Assembly: GCA_934271235.1 (NCBI GenBank)
Contig: CAKQQT010000001.1
Coordinates: 1 to 64,000, forward strand
DNA: 64,000 nucleotides
DNA from: an uncultured Clostridia bacterium
GTDB taxonomy: Bacteria > Bacillota > Clostridia > Peptostreptococcales > Anaerovoracaceae
Direction: 5' to 3'
Shown here: one piece after another, positions 51,651 through 60,362 of the stretch
Layout: each line of letters opens with the position of its first letter
Numbering within the stretch: the first letter of the stretch is position 1
Program-made: the position numbers and the translations under genes
Notes under the pieces: model-generated
What the model saw: the letters and a program-made list of their open reading frames with translations, nothing else
Database searches by the model: none
What the model was told of the DNA's origin: nothing

Positions 51651-52286
51651 TCAAAAGGCTCGCCATTCGGCTGCCTTGCTGTCCTTGAAGCAGACCGTAT
51701 AGCCGTGCCCCGGATCCGGGATCCATTGCCAGAAGTTTTCGCGCTGTCCCGGGAAATAGTGTTCCATGGCCGCGGCGATCACACCGCCGTGGCAGACGAT
51801 CAGTGACACCGCGTCGTTTCCGTTGTGGCGGCAGGAAAGTTCTTTGAGCCGGTGCAGACCTTCCAGTTCTTTCAGTCCGCTGCGGATGCGCGCGTAAAAG
51901 CTGTTGATGGAATCGCCGCCCTCCGGGAACGCAAAGGAGCCGTCTGTCGTGGACATCCAGGTCTCAAAAAGCTCTTTGCGAGCCGTATCGGCTTTGATCT
52001 CGTCAAAGGTCATGCCCTCCCAAGCGCCGAAATTCATTTCGCGCAGAAGCGGCAGCGCCTTGTGCGGCAGATCGCCGTAAATGGTCTGAAAAGTCTGTTC
52101 GGTACGCAGCATACCGGATGTGTAGCAATCCGCGCCTTGGGCGTTCGGATAGATCCCGTCCGCCCGCAGCTTTTGCAGTTGGCCGACGCCGCGTTCCGAG
52201 AGCGGGATATCGATACTTCCGTAATACCAGCCGTTTTCGTTGCCGGCCGTGATGCCGTGCCGGATAAAGTGGATATAGGAATTCAT
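51651..52286 (-). CDS. Histidine phosphatase, alpha-ribazole phosphatase-like
   Basis: The 211-residue phosphoglycerate-mutase-fold phosphatase has HFIRHGITAGNENGWYYGS, a TSGMLRTEQTF strand, MNFGAWEGMTFDEI and VSLIVCHGGVIAAAMEHY, with RHG and CHGG supplying the catalytic histidines. Its place at the end of the cobT-cobU-cobS set indicates CobC, which takes phosphate from alpha-ribazole phosphate in nucleotide-loop assembly. Start ATG 52286 is the family N-terminus. Confidence 0.8.
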   Translation of the reverse strand: MNSYIHFIRHGITAGNENGWYYGSIDIPLSERGVGQLQKLRADGIYPNAQGADCYTSGMLRTEQTFQTIYGDLPHKALPLLREMNFGAWEGMTFDEIKADTARKELFETWMSTTDGSFAFPEGGDSINSFYARIRSGLKELEGLHRLKELSCRHNGNDAVSLIVCHGGVIAAAMEHYFPGQRENFWQWIPDPGHGYTVCFKDSKAAEWRAF

Positions 52287-52358
52287 ATAGCCTCCGTTTA
52301 TGCGATGCCGCTGCAAAGTTTCACTGCCGCTGCGGCATCGGTTGGTTACTTGTGGGAA

Positions 52359-52736
52359 TTATTTGATACGCTGACCGAGACCGCAGAACACACGGTGTAC
52401 TTCATCCGCCTCGCGGCCCAGCCAGAGCATGGTCCTGCCGACTTCTTCGCGCCAGGCTCTGCGATCCGGATCGATCGGCACAACGCCTTGTGAAACATCG
52501 TCCAAAATGATGATCTTGTCATCAAGCGGTTCCGCATACATCTGAAGCGTTCCCTTAGTCTCCGCATCTTCGCAGACACAGGCGAAGCAGAATTTTTCCA
52601 GTCCGTAAATGACTTTTTTGGAGAGATCGATGCTTAAGTTTTCTTCACAGTAAAAGATATCGTTCTCTGTAAAATCCCAATGTTCTTTTGCGTATTCCAG
52701 TTTCCCCTGAAAAGCGCCTCCGAATATCAAAATCAT
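52359..52736 (-). CDS. CobU-like P-loop protein, shortened
   Basis: The 125-residue protein starts MILIFGGAFQGKLEYAKEHW, a P-loop in the CobU position, and has IIILDDVSQGVVPIDPDRRA and EADEVHRVFCGLGQRIK, the late motifs of adenosylcobinamide kinase/guanylyltransferase. True CobU is at 53669, so this is a second, shorter relative (CobU is normally 170-185 residues). It lacks the guanylyl-accepting His region. Role in cobinamide handling is inferred from place. Confidence 0.65.
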   Translation of the reverse strand: MILIFGGAFQGKLEYAKEHWDFTENDIFYCEENLSIDLSKKVIYGLEKFCFACVCEDAETKGTLQMYAEPLDDKIIILDDVSQGVVPIDPDRRAWREEVGRTMLWLGREADEVHRVFCGLGQRIK

Positions 52737-52763
52737 TTCTCAATCTCCTTCATAAGGTTAAGG

Positions 52764-53666
52764 TCAAAACAGCGCCAATGCCAGAATGCCGAAAAGCTCG
52801 CCCCAGACGATGCCGTAGCCGGCAATATCTCCGCTCATGCCGCCGAGCTGTTTCCTGGCATAAAGAATGGCAAGACAGGTCGCCGCGGCGCAGAAAAGGC
52901 ACATCAATGCGGTTACGATCGGGTAACTGGAACACCAGAATGCCAGTGCCAGGTAGATCACGAGCTGTATCAGGAGCAGGATGATCCCCTGTTTCTTGCT
53001 TGCGGGCTGCGCGGCTTTCGGCAGGTCATCCGCTGCGGATCGCGGTACGGAAACCGCGTCGCAGACATCTGTCTCTGCAATCGTTTTTTCTGCGGCCGCT
53101 TCTGTCGGTGTGCCGTCCGTTTCGTCCGCCGCGTTTTCTTTGACAACGTCCGCCATCTGCGCGTATTGACTTGTTTTCATCGGCTTGCAGAGCAGAACGT
53201 GCAGACCGGAGACCGAACGGCTCAGGCAGACGAGCAGGATCATATTCACGAAATCAATCCCGATGGTGATCGCCGTCGAGGCGAATGAAAAATACGCCAG
53301 GATCAGGAACGCGATGCTGACTACGGCAAAGGCACCGGTATGGCTGTCCTTGAGGATCCGCTGCCGTTCCTCGAGCGGGCGGCGTGAAAGGATCGCGTCC
53401 GAGCAGTCCATGAAGCCGTCCATGTGCATGAAGCCGCAGAGAGCGAAAGGCAGGAAGGTCACCAGAAAGGCAACGACCAGATACGGGATGCCGAAATAGA
53501 CTGCGGCGAAGTATAGCGCGGCCCAGATAGCGCCGATGATCAGACCGACGGACGGCAGAAAGCCGAGCATCAGTGACTTGGCGTCATTGTCCCAGCGTTT
53601 GCAGGGGCAGGGCAGGCTGCAGAAATTGCCCCAGGCCATAAAGAAGCCTGTCAGATAATTTTTCAT
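52764..53666 (-). CDS. cobS: Adenosylcobinamide-GDP ribazoletransferase
   Basis: The 300-residue membrane enzyme joins alpha-ribazole to GDP-cobinamide. Markers: CGFMHMDGFMDCSDAILSRR and LKDSHTGAFAVVSIAFLILA, then GMSGDIAGYGIVWGELFGIL. A polar insert at about residues 172-226 (ENAADETDGTPTEAAAEKTI and onward) separates the last spans and is not usual for CobS. Start ATG 53666 is chosen by the family N-terminus. It overlaps no gene but lies 2 nt after cobU. Confidence 0.9.
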   Translation of the reverse strand: MKNYLTGFFMAWGNFCSLPCPCKRWDNDAKSLMLGFLPSVGLIIGAIWAALYFAAVYFGIPYLVVAFLVTFLPFALCGFMHMDGFMDCSDAILSRRPLEERQRILKDSHTGAFAVVSIAFLILAYFSFASTAITIGIDFVNMILLVCLSRSVSGLHVLLCKPMKTSQYAQMADVVKENAADETDGTPTEAAAEKTIAETDVCDAVSVPRSAADDLPKAAQPASKKQGIILLLIQLVIYLALAFWCSSYPIVTALMCLFCAAATCLAILYARKQLGGMSGDIAGYGIVWGELFGILALALF

Positions 53667-53668
53667 GA

Positions 53669-54226
53669 TCAAAATCCTTTCCAATAATGTTTGAGGCCAT
53701 AGGTGACTTCGATGACCTGATCACAGCATTTGGCGAGCGCGCGGTCGCATTTGGCGAGCGCCTCACGGTAGTGGTCGGTGAAGTCGTCGAAACGCAGCGC
53801 GTCCGAATAAAGATAATCCGAAACAAAGACGGTGTTTCCGGTCTTTCGCGCAAAGTCTGTCAATTCTTCTGCCAGACGGATACCGGCGGCAAGATCCACA
53901 CTTCCGTCCGCGCGGAACATTTCGTTGGAAAGCAGAGCTGTCACGCTGTCCAGCAGAAAAACGCCGCCGGCATTGACGGGCTGTCCGCTGACCGTTGTGC
54001 CGCAGAGTGCCGCGCAGATGTCCGTGCCGCGCTCGATGGTCTCAAAGCCCCAGCCGTCCCGTTCGCTGAGGTGACGGCGGATGCGCGCCCGGTCTTCCGC
54101 GTCGTGCGGGATCATCGTCGCCAGATAGTAGAGCGGCAGTCCGTTTTGCGCGGCCATATCTCTTGCCAGCTCCTGTGCGTGATAGGACTTGCCGTTTTTA
54201 CAGCCGCCGCTGATAAAAATATTCAT
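53669..54226 (-). CDS. cobU: Adenosylcobinamide kinase / adenosylcobinamide-phosphate guanylyltransferase
   Basis: The 185-residue enzyme has FISGGCKNGKSYHAQELA (P-loop), ATMIPHDAEDRARIRRHLSE with the His that accepts GMP, and GVFLLDSVTALLSNEMF and VFVSDYLYSD. It phosphorylates cobinamide and makes GDP-cobinamide. Its ATG overlaps the cobT stop by one base (TGATG). Confidence 0.9.
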   Translation of the reverse strand: MNIFISGGCKNGKSYHAQELARDMAAQNGLPLYYLATMIPHDAEDRARIRRHLSERDGWGFETIERGTDICAALCGTTVSGQPVNAGGVFLLDSVTALLSNEMFRADGSVDLAAGIRLAEELTDFARKTGNTVFVSDYLYSDALRFDDFTDHYREALAKCDRALAKCCDQVIEVTYGLKHYWKGF

Positions 54227-55383
54227 CAGAAAAAGTTTCCTTTCTTGCCTTCTTCCAGATAGTCGGCGTCGATCGCGCCTTCCGCGAAGGTGGCCATGCC
54301 GTTCATCGCGGCGCAAGCCGTCTCGATGATCTTAAAGCTGATCGGGCAGCCGCTGCCCTCGCCCAGCCGCATGCCGAGGTCGAAGAACGGCCGGATGCCC
54401 AAGGCGTCCATGGCGATCAAATAGCCCTGTTCTTTGGAAACATGTGAACCAAACAGATAACCGGCCGTCTTTGGCGCCAGACGGACGGCCGCCAGCGCTG
54501 CCACCGCGGAGATATATCCGTCGATAACTGCCGGAAGTTTATAGTAAGCGGCACCCAGAAAAGCGCCGACCATCGCGCAGATGTCAAAGCCGCCGACTTT
54601 GGCGAGGATGCCAAGGACATCGCTTGGGTCGAGTCCCCGGATCGCTTCATCCACGATCCGGATCTTTTTGGCCAGTCCTTCATCGTTGAGACCGCCGCCG
54701 CGGCCGACGACATCCGCACCGTGCTTGCCGCAGAGCGCCGCCAGTACACAGGCGCTGGTCGTGGTATTGCCGATTCCCATTTCACCGACGCCGAAGATAT
54801 CATAGCCGCAGCGCTTGAACGCTTCGACGGCTTCCATGCCGGTCAGGATCGCCTGCAGGGCTTCCGCCTCGGTCATCGCCGGTTCCTGCGCGAGGTTTTT
54901 GGTGCCGTTCGCGATCCGCCGGTTGACGATCTTAGCGGTCAGTCCGTTGCGGCAGCAGCCGTCGCTGCAGATATGCTCGATCATCTCAGGCGCGTACAGG
55001 CTTTCGGGGATCGGCATTTTCACGCCGACATCGACGACCAGCAGGTCGATGCCGAAATAGGCGGCCATCGAGCTGACGCCGGTCAGGTGCCGTGTAAAAT
55101 TGATGGTCTGGGAAAGCGTCACCGACTGCGGCGCGGACGCGACGCCCTCACTGACGACGCCGTTGTCCGCGGATAGGATGACGATCGCCTGTTTTTTCAT
55201 ATCATTTTTGACCTTGCCCGTGATCCCGGCAAGCTGAACCGAGATATCCTCCAAGCGGCCGAGCGCGCCGGTCGGTTTCGCGAGCACTTCCTGCCGTGCC
55301 CGCGCGTCTGCCATGGCGCTTTCGCTTAAATCGCCCATCTCCTCGATGGTGTCCAGGATTTCTCTTAACTGCATATTCTGCAT
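54226..55383 (-). CDS. cobT: Nicotinate-nucleotide--dimethylbenzimidazole phosphoribosyltransferase
   Basis: The 385-residue enzyme makes alpha-ribazole phosphate. Markers: LAKPTGALGRLEDISVQLAG, VILSADNGVVSEGVASAPQS, FGVGEMGIGNTTTSACVLAA, GRGGGLNDEGLAKK, and the late Glu region EGAIDADYLE. ATG 55383 has GGAGG at 7 nt; ATG 55389 is too close. It is coupled to cobU and follows the isomerase gene by 55 nt. Confidence 0.92.
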   Translation of the reverse strand: MQNMQLREILDTIEEMGDLSESAMADARARQEVLAKPTGALGRLEDISVQLAGITGKVKNDMKKQAIVILSADNGVVSEGVASAPQSVTLSQTINFTRHLTGVSSMAAYFGIDLLVVDVGVKMPIPESLYAPEMIEHICSDGCCRNGLTAKIVNRRIANGTKNLAQEPAMTEAEALQAILTGMEAVEAFKRCGYDIFGVGEMGIGNTTTSACVLAALCGKHGADVVGRGGGLNDEGLAKKIRIVDEAIRGLDPSDVLGILAKVGGFDICAMVGAFLGAAYYKLPAVIDGYISAVAALAAVRLAPKTAGYLFGSHVSKEQGYLIAMDALGIRPFFDLGMRLGEGSGCPISFKIIETACAAMNGMATFAEGAIDADYLEEGKKGNFF

Positions 55384-55438
55384 CTTCATTCCTCCAGTCT
55401 GAATTTTAAGATATCGGTAGTTTCCGGATTTCATAAAG

Positions 55439-56224
55439 TTATAGGAATTGGTTCGCTTCCAGCCAAGCAAGACAAGGAAGCGGTTCGCGCGCCTCAATGG
55501 TAAAGGTCACATCGCGTGCGCAGCGATCGGCGATGGTATCCAGGATCTCCCGCATATCCATACTGCCGTCCGCGAAAGCCGCGTGGCTGTCGCCGCTGCC
55601 GTCGTTGTTGTGCAGATGAAAGTGCGCGAGGTACGGACCCAGGACCCGGATCCATTCGGTGACCGGAAGATTTTCCCCCGTCATCGTGTTGGCGTGACCG
55701 ACATCCAGGCAAAGACGGATGCGCGGATCCTCGATCTGCCGCATCATCTCCGCGAGCATATAGGGTTCGTCTTCCAGCACATTTTCGACGTAGATCCGAA
55801 GATCCGCCGGTTTGTCCTCTAGGAACGTCTGCCAGAACTGCGCGCCTTTTTCGGCCTGCCAGCTCTTGAAGTAAATGAACGGCAGCCAGCCGGTGTGCAC
55901 GACCATGCGCGTAACGCCGAGTGCCGCGGCGACCTCGTAGGCCTCGTTGAGGCGCTGCATGCCGAGCTCTCGCATCCGATAGTCAATGGCTGCCGGGTGG
56001 ATCTCGGTAAACGGCCCGTGCAGGATCAGCTTCTGCGGGACATCGGCGCCGCTCTTTGCCATATCACCGCGGATCTCTGCCAGCAGCGCGCTGCGGCTTG
56101 GCGGATCCAACGCTTCGGAGATGCAGGTGTGGTTGATCTCCAGCCCGAGGCTGTACGCGCGCGCGGTCTCTGCCGCGTCATTGGAAAAGGTTGCGATAAA
56201 TAATCTGTCTTTTAAAATCTCCAT
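55439..56224 (-). CDS. Sugar phosphate isomerase/epimerase-like TIM barrel in cob operon
   Basis: The 261-residue xylose-isomerase-like barrel has LILHGPFTEIHPAAIDYR, VTRMVVHTGW, DLRIYVENVLEDEPYMLAEM, LCLDVGHANTMTG and LAHFHLHNNDG, the metal-binding strands. It heads the operon with cobT, cobU and cobS. Related barrels are found beside cobalamin genes in Clostridia, but the reaction is not known to me. It may help make the lower-ligand base or ribose part. No cobalamin riboswitch was found in 56225-56408. Confidence 0.7.
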   Translation of the reverse strand: MEILKDRLFIATFSNDAAETARAYSLGLEINHTCISEALDPPSRSALLAEIRGDMAKSGADVPQKLILHGPFTEIHPAAIDYRMRELGMQRLNEAYEVAAALGVTRMVVHTGWLPFIYFKSWQAEKGAQFWQTFLEDKPADLRIYVENVLEDEPYMLAEMMRQIEDPRIRLCLDVGHANTMTGENLPVTEWIRVLGPYLAHFHLHNNDGSGDSHAAFADGSMDMREILDTIADRCARDVTFTIEAREPLPCLAWLEANQFL

Positions 56225-56303
56225 AATAAATCTATTGTAACAAAAAAAAGGGGTTTGTGCTACCGAAACCGCAAAATATTCCGAGAATTCCATGCGGACC
56301 GCC

Positions 56304-56332
56304 TTGCAGAGAAGCGTATTTTTTGCTAGAAT
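56304..56332 (+). promoter_or_regulatory. Promoter of the DMT transporter gene
   Basis: TTGCAG (56304-56309), 17 nt, TAGAAT (56327-56332). Confidence 0.65.
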
Positions 56333-56408
56333 ACAAGAATACACGAGAATCTCGTCGGAGACAAAGAAGGAAGAATCAAGTAAGAGAAGAAAAAGGAAGA
56401 GGTTATCC

Positions 56409-57338
56409 ATGAGTAAAAAAATGTTGAGCAATTTCATGCTTCTGTTCACGGCGATCATCTGGGGTTCCGCGTTCGTTGCGCAAAAGAGCGGAATGGACTA
56501 TATCGGGCCGTTCACCTACGGCGGCATCCGGACCTTTATCGGCGGTCTGGCCCTGATCCCGGTGATCGTGTTTATGAATAACCGGAGCAGCAAAAAGGCG
56601 GGCAAGGAAGAACAGACAAAGGTGTTTGATCCGGAAAAAGACAAGACCGCGTTCATCGGCGGCCTTTGCTGCGGCGCTGCGCTGTTCGTGGCATCCAGCC
56701 TGCAGCAGTTCGGCATGCTCTACACAACGGCCGGAAAAGCCGGGTTCATCACGACTCTTTATGTGGTGTTTGTTCCGATCCTGAGTCTTTTCTTAAGAAA
56801 ACGTGTCCGTCCGATCATGTGGATCTGTGTGGCGCTCGGCGCAGCAGGGCTGTATCTGCTGTGCATGACCGACGCGTCCTTTCAGCTGCAGCGCGGCGAT
56901 ACGCTCGTCCTGCTGTGCGCGGTCGCGTTTGCGGTCCATATCCTGGTGATCGACTATTTCGCGCCGAAAGCGGACGGCGTGAAGATCTCCTGCGTACAGT
57001 TCCTGTTCGCGGGCGCGCTCGGCATCATCTGCATGTTTATCTTCGAGACACCGGACCTTGACAATATCCTCGCCTGCTGGCTGCCGATCCTCTATGCGGG
57101 TCTTTTGTCCAGCGGCGTCGGCTATACGCTGCAGATCGTAGCGCAGAAAGAGGCGGACCCGACGGCAGCGTCGCTGATCCTGTGTCTGGAATCTGTTTTC
57201 GCGGTGATCTCCGGGGCGGTCATCCTGCACGAAACGATGAGCCTGCGTGAACTCTCGGGCTGCGCGGTCATTTTCCTGGCCGTGATCATTTCCAATCTGC
57301 CGGAGCGAAAAACAAAGCTCCCGGACGAAGCAAGATAA
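56409..57338 (+). CDS. EamA/DMT-family transporter
   Basis: The 309-residue protein has ten spans in two EamA repeats: NFMLLFTAIIWGSAFVAQKS at the start, LGAAGLYLLCM in the middle and ASLILCLESVFAVISGAVIL near the end. A charged loop (about 57-80) lies after span 2. Family members export amino acids or other metabolites. ATG 56409 follows AAGAGG. It is divergent from the cob operon and precedes the HD and xpt genes, which are close together. Confidence 0.88.
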   Translation: MSKKMLSNFMLLFTAIIWGSAFVAQKSGMDYIGPFTYGGIRTFIGGLALIPVIVFMNNRSSKKAGKEEQTKVFDPEKDKTAFIGGLCCGAALFVASSLQQFGMLYTTAGKAGFITTLYVVFVPILSLFLRKRVRPIMWICVALGAAGLYLLCMTDASFQLQRGDTLVLLCAVAFAVHILVIDYFAPKADGVKISCVQFLFAGALGIICMFIFETPDLDNILACWLPILYAGLLSSGVGYTLQIVAQKEADPTAASLILCLESVFAVISGAVILHETMSLRELSGCAVIFLAVIISNLPERKTKLPDEAR

Positions 57339-57429
57339 ACGGAAAAACGCAGCGGCACGAGAAACTGCGCAAAAATGATAAAAGCTATGAAGAAAAAAGA
57401 ATAAAAAATTTATGCTAGGGGGCAAGAAC

Positions 57430-57987
57430 ATGATCACAAGAGAAGAAGCATATGAATTGCTGAAAAAGTACAACAAGGATGATTTCCATCTGCATCACGG
57501 CAGAATGGTGGAGGGTACGATGCGCTACTTCGCAAAGAAACTCGGCTACGCGGACGAGGAAGAATTCTGGGGCATCGTCGGCCTGCTGCATGACATCGAC
57601 TTTGAAATGTGGCCGGAAGAACACTGCAAGAAAGCGCCGGAGCTTCTGCGCGAAGCAGGCGTGGATGAGGACATGATCCATGCCGTCGTATCGCATGGTT
57701 ACGGCCTGTGCGTCGATGTGGCACCGGAAAAAGAAATGGAAAAGGTGCTCTTTGCCTGTGACGAACTGACCGGCCTGATCGGCGCCGCTGCGCTGATGCG
57801 TCCGTCCAAGAGCGTACAGGACATGGAACTCAAGTCTTTAAAGAAGAAATTTAAGGACAAGCATTTCGCTGCCGGCTGCGACCGGGAAGTTATCAAAAAA
57901 GGCGCCGAAATGCTCGGTTGGGAACTCGATGAACTTCTCGGCGAAACGCTGGAAGCAATGAAGACCTGCGAAGAACCGGCAGAGTAG
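57430..57987 (+). CDS. HD-domain hydrolase
   Basis: The 185-residue protein has the HD metal site VGLLHDIDFEMWPEEH, with His residues earlier (DFHLHHGRMVEG) and later (AVVSHGYGLC), as in HDIG phosphohydrolases. ATG 57430 is chosen over the in-frame ATG 57412 because AGGGGG lies between them at good spacing. It ends 15 nt before xpt, so one operon with a nucleotide or purine theme is likely. Confidence 0.85.
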   Translation: MITREEAYELLKKYNKDDFHLHHGRMVEGTMRYFAKKLGYADEEEFWGIVGLLHDIDFEMWPEEHCKKAPELLREAGVDEDMIHAVVSHGYGLCVDVAPEKEMEKVLFACDELTGLIGAAALMRPSKSVQDMELKSLKKKFKDKHFAAGCDREVIKKGAEMLGWELDELLGETLEAMKTCEEPAE

Positions 57988-58002
57988 AAGCGAGGCAGTA
58001 TC

Positions 58003-58575
58003 ATGGAATCACTGAAACAGCGAATCAAAACAGAGGGCGTGGCGGTCGGATCGGACCGCATCAACGTGGACGGCTTTATCAATCATAAGATCGATACCCG
58101 TTTTATGGATGCGATCGGTGCGGAATTCGGCAGACGGTTTGCGGATGTACCGATCGATAAGATCTTGACCGTGGAAGCGAGCGGGATCGCGATCGCGCTC
58201 GCGGCGGCCAGATACTTTGACTTTGTGCCGGTGGTCTTTGCCAAAAAGGCCGCGCCGAACACCATGGTCGAGGATTGCTATACAGCAGACGCTTTTTCCT
58301 TTACGAAGCAGACGAACAATCTGCTGCGCGTGGCGAAAAAGCACCTGGAAGCAGGCGAACGCGTCCTGATCATCGACGATTTTTTGGCGCACGGCGAAGC
58401 ATCGCTGGCACTCTGTAAGATCATTGAAGAGGCCGGTGCGCAGGTAGCAGGCGTCGGGATCGTCATCAGCAAGGATTTCCAAGGCGGCAAGGCCGCGTTG
58501 GAAGAGAAAGGCTACCGCGTCGAGACACTGGCGTCCGTATCCAAGCTCGAAAACGGGGAGATCGAATTCGCCTAA
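58003..58575 (+). CDS. xpt: Xanthine phosphoribosyltransferase
   Basis: The 190-residue purine salvage enzyme has IDKILTVEASGIAIALAAAR, VPVVFAKKAAPNTM and the PRPP loop VLIIDDFLAHGEASLALC. Length is as in other Firmicutes. The reaction is xanthine + PRPP to XMP. It is preceded closely by an HD hydrolase and followed by a terminator; no purine riboswitch is found between. Confidence 0.95.
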   Translation: MESLKQRIKTEGVAVGSDRINVDGFINHKIDTRFMDAIGAEFGRRFADVPIDKILTVEASGIAIALAAARYFDFVPVVFAKKAAPNTMVEDCYTADAFSFTKQTNNLLRVAKKHLEAGERVLIIDDFLAHGEASLALCKIIEEAGAQVAGVGIVISKDFQGGKAALEEKGYRVETLASVSKLENGEIEFA

Positions 58576-58648
58576 ACCCGCATCCCTCGCGGATCGACTG
58601 CAAGTAAACTGCAGCCCGATCGCGGTCCGAAACAAGACAACACGAAAC

Positions 58649-58681
58649 AACGCCCGTCGGCCTAGGCCTGCGGGCGTTTTT
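58649..58681. terminator. Terminator between xpt and the convergent ATPase gene
   Basis: AACGCCCG pairs with CGGGCGTT around a 14-nt loop that contains its own CCTAGG, then TTT. Confidence 0.75.
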
Positions 58682-58716
58682 GCAAAGTTACAAGCATTGC
58701 AGAATTTCCACACTTT

Positions 58717-60072
58717 TCATCGTACCAGATCCGGAGAATTTGCGGAGCACAGAGCCAGGTTGATCAATCGATCTGTATGGTCAGCCATGAACAGCGGAAT
58801 ATTTAGGATATCGCCGTCCAGCTTCAAATTATCTAATGAAAAACGAATGCGAAGTTTTATCTGATCCGGAAAGCGTTCCTTAAATTTTTTAAGACTGCGG
58901 CTAGTAGTGTTGGCTGCGGATTTCACCTCGATAGGGAAGATATCATTTTCTCGCTGGATCAGGAAATCAACTTCATAGGGCGGATTATTTTGACTCCAGT
59001 AACGGGGCATGACTTCAAACTGTGTGACCAGCGTCTGAAGCACGTAATTTTCGGTCAAAGCGCCTTTGAATTCCGTAAACAGACGGTTACCTTCGCCGAA
59101 AGCTGTCGGAGCAAGCTGTGCCAGACGGCGGAGAAGACCTACATCGGCCAGATAAATTTTAAATGCAGACAGGTCATCGTAGGCGGCCATCGGCAGTCCC
59201 GGCGCGGTACTGCGATACACTTTGTGGACAAGCCTTGCATCCACCAACCATTGAAGGGCGTCTTCATATTCGCGAGCGCGAGCGCCTTCTTTTACCACTT
59301 TGTAGAGGAATTTTTTGTTTTCACGGGAAAGTTGGGACGGAATGGACTTCCAAATCATTGAAATCTTCGGAAATTCATTGATATTGGGGTGTTTCGCGAA
59401 ATCACGTTCATACGCATGGATGATATTGGATAGGGCTTGCTGCATAGCGTTCACATCGCGAGCTTCCGTCCACATCAATACCGATTCCGGCATACCGCCT
59501 GTAACATAATACATTTTGAGTTTTTCGCACAGCGGATTAAAAAAAGCGTCCGGCAGGGGCGCCAAAGTGTCGGTTGTATCCAGATATTTCACCAGATTTT
59601 CATCACCGTTGGCGAGCAGGAACTCTGTGAAAGTCATAGGATCGATCTGCATGAAATCGACCTTGCCGACAGGAAAGGCGGTTGGTTTTGCCAGCGCGAT
59701 GCCGAGAAGAGAACCGGCACAAGCAATGTGATATTGCGGAGCATTTTCGCAAAAATATTTCATGGAATTGATGACCTTCGGACAGTCCTGTATCTCATCA
59801 AAGATCAGGAGCGTCTTTTCCGGTACGATCTTTTGGCCGCTGACAAGCATCAGATTTTGCAGAATGCGATCGACATCCTTGGTCGTTTCAAAAAATTGTT
59901 TGTATTCTTCGTGTTCGTCGAAATTGAAGTAGGCGGTGTTTTCGTAACAACGTCTGCCGAATTCCTTGAGCAGCCATGTTTTGCCCACCTGCCGCACACC
60001 TTTGAGGATCAGAGGCTTGCGATAGGGAGAATTCTTCCATTTCAACAGTTGTTTCAAAATCAATCGTTCCAT
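58717..60072 (-). CDS. DUF4143-type AAA ATPase
   Basis: The 451-residue protein has Walker A GVRQVGKTW (25-33), Walker B LLIFDEIQD (about 103-111) and GSLLGI after a strand. Its C-terminal DUF4143 domain reads YEVDFLIQRENDIFPIEVKS, the PD-(D/E)xK-like core (D, E, K). The family is widespread in anaerobes and of unknown job. ATG 60072 follows GGAGGG. It is divergent from the AlbA_2 gene across a region with a 36-bp inverted repeat. Confidence 0.88.
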   Translation of the reverse strand: MERLILKQLLKWKNSPYRKPLILKGVRQVGKTWLLKEFGRRCYENTAYFNFDEHEEYKQFFETTKDVDRILQNLMLVSGQKIVPEKTLLIFDEIQDCPKVINSMKYFCENAPQYHIACAGSLLGIALAKPTAFPVGKVDFMQIDPMTFTEFLLANGDENLVKYLDTTDTLAPLPDAFFNPLCEKLKMYYVTGGMPESVLMWTEARDVNAMQQALSNIIHAYERDFAKHPNINEFPKISMIWKSIPSQLSRENKKFLYKVVKEGARAREYEDALQWLVDARLVHKVYRSTAPGLPMAAYDDLSAFKIYLADVGLLRRLAQLAPTAFGEGNRLFTEFKGALTENYVLQTLVTQFEVMPRYWSQNNPPYEVDFLIQRENDIFPIEVKSAANTTSRSLKKFKERFPDQIKLRIRFSLDNLKLDGDILNIPLFMADHTDRLINLALCSANSPDLVR

Positions 60073-60150
60073 AGAGATCCCTCCGACATATTTTGTCTTA
60101 TCGTTAGTATACCCGCAAATATTCAAAAAAACAAGAAAATCACGTAAAAA

Positions 60151-60186
60151 TATATAAAAATGTGATGAGGATCACGTTTTTATATA
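60151..60186. promoter_or_regulatory. 36-bp inverted repeat between divergent genes
   Basis: TATATAAAAATGTGAT (60151-60166) and ATCACGTTTTTATATA (60171-60186) pair over 16 bp with one mismatch and a 4-nt centre. A further ATCACGT half-site lies at 60139-60145. The symmetry suggests a dimer-binding operator controlling one or both divergent genes. Confidence 0.5.
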
Positions 60187-60362
60187 CTAAGTTGAACGCA
60201 TTTATCACACTTTTATATTTTCGCTCCAATCGAAATGTGATCCGGAAGCCGGACTTTTTCATAGACAAACCCACAGCTGCATGCTAGAATGAACCTATAT
60301 GAGGTACACTCTGAGATGAGAGGCTGCTTGCAGCCGGATGGAATCCGCAAAGGAGGAGAAAG

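Noticed and set aside
56225..56408. Cobalamin riboswitch before the cob operon
   Set aside because: No B12-box-like sequence or long structured leader was seen.
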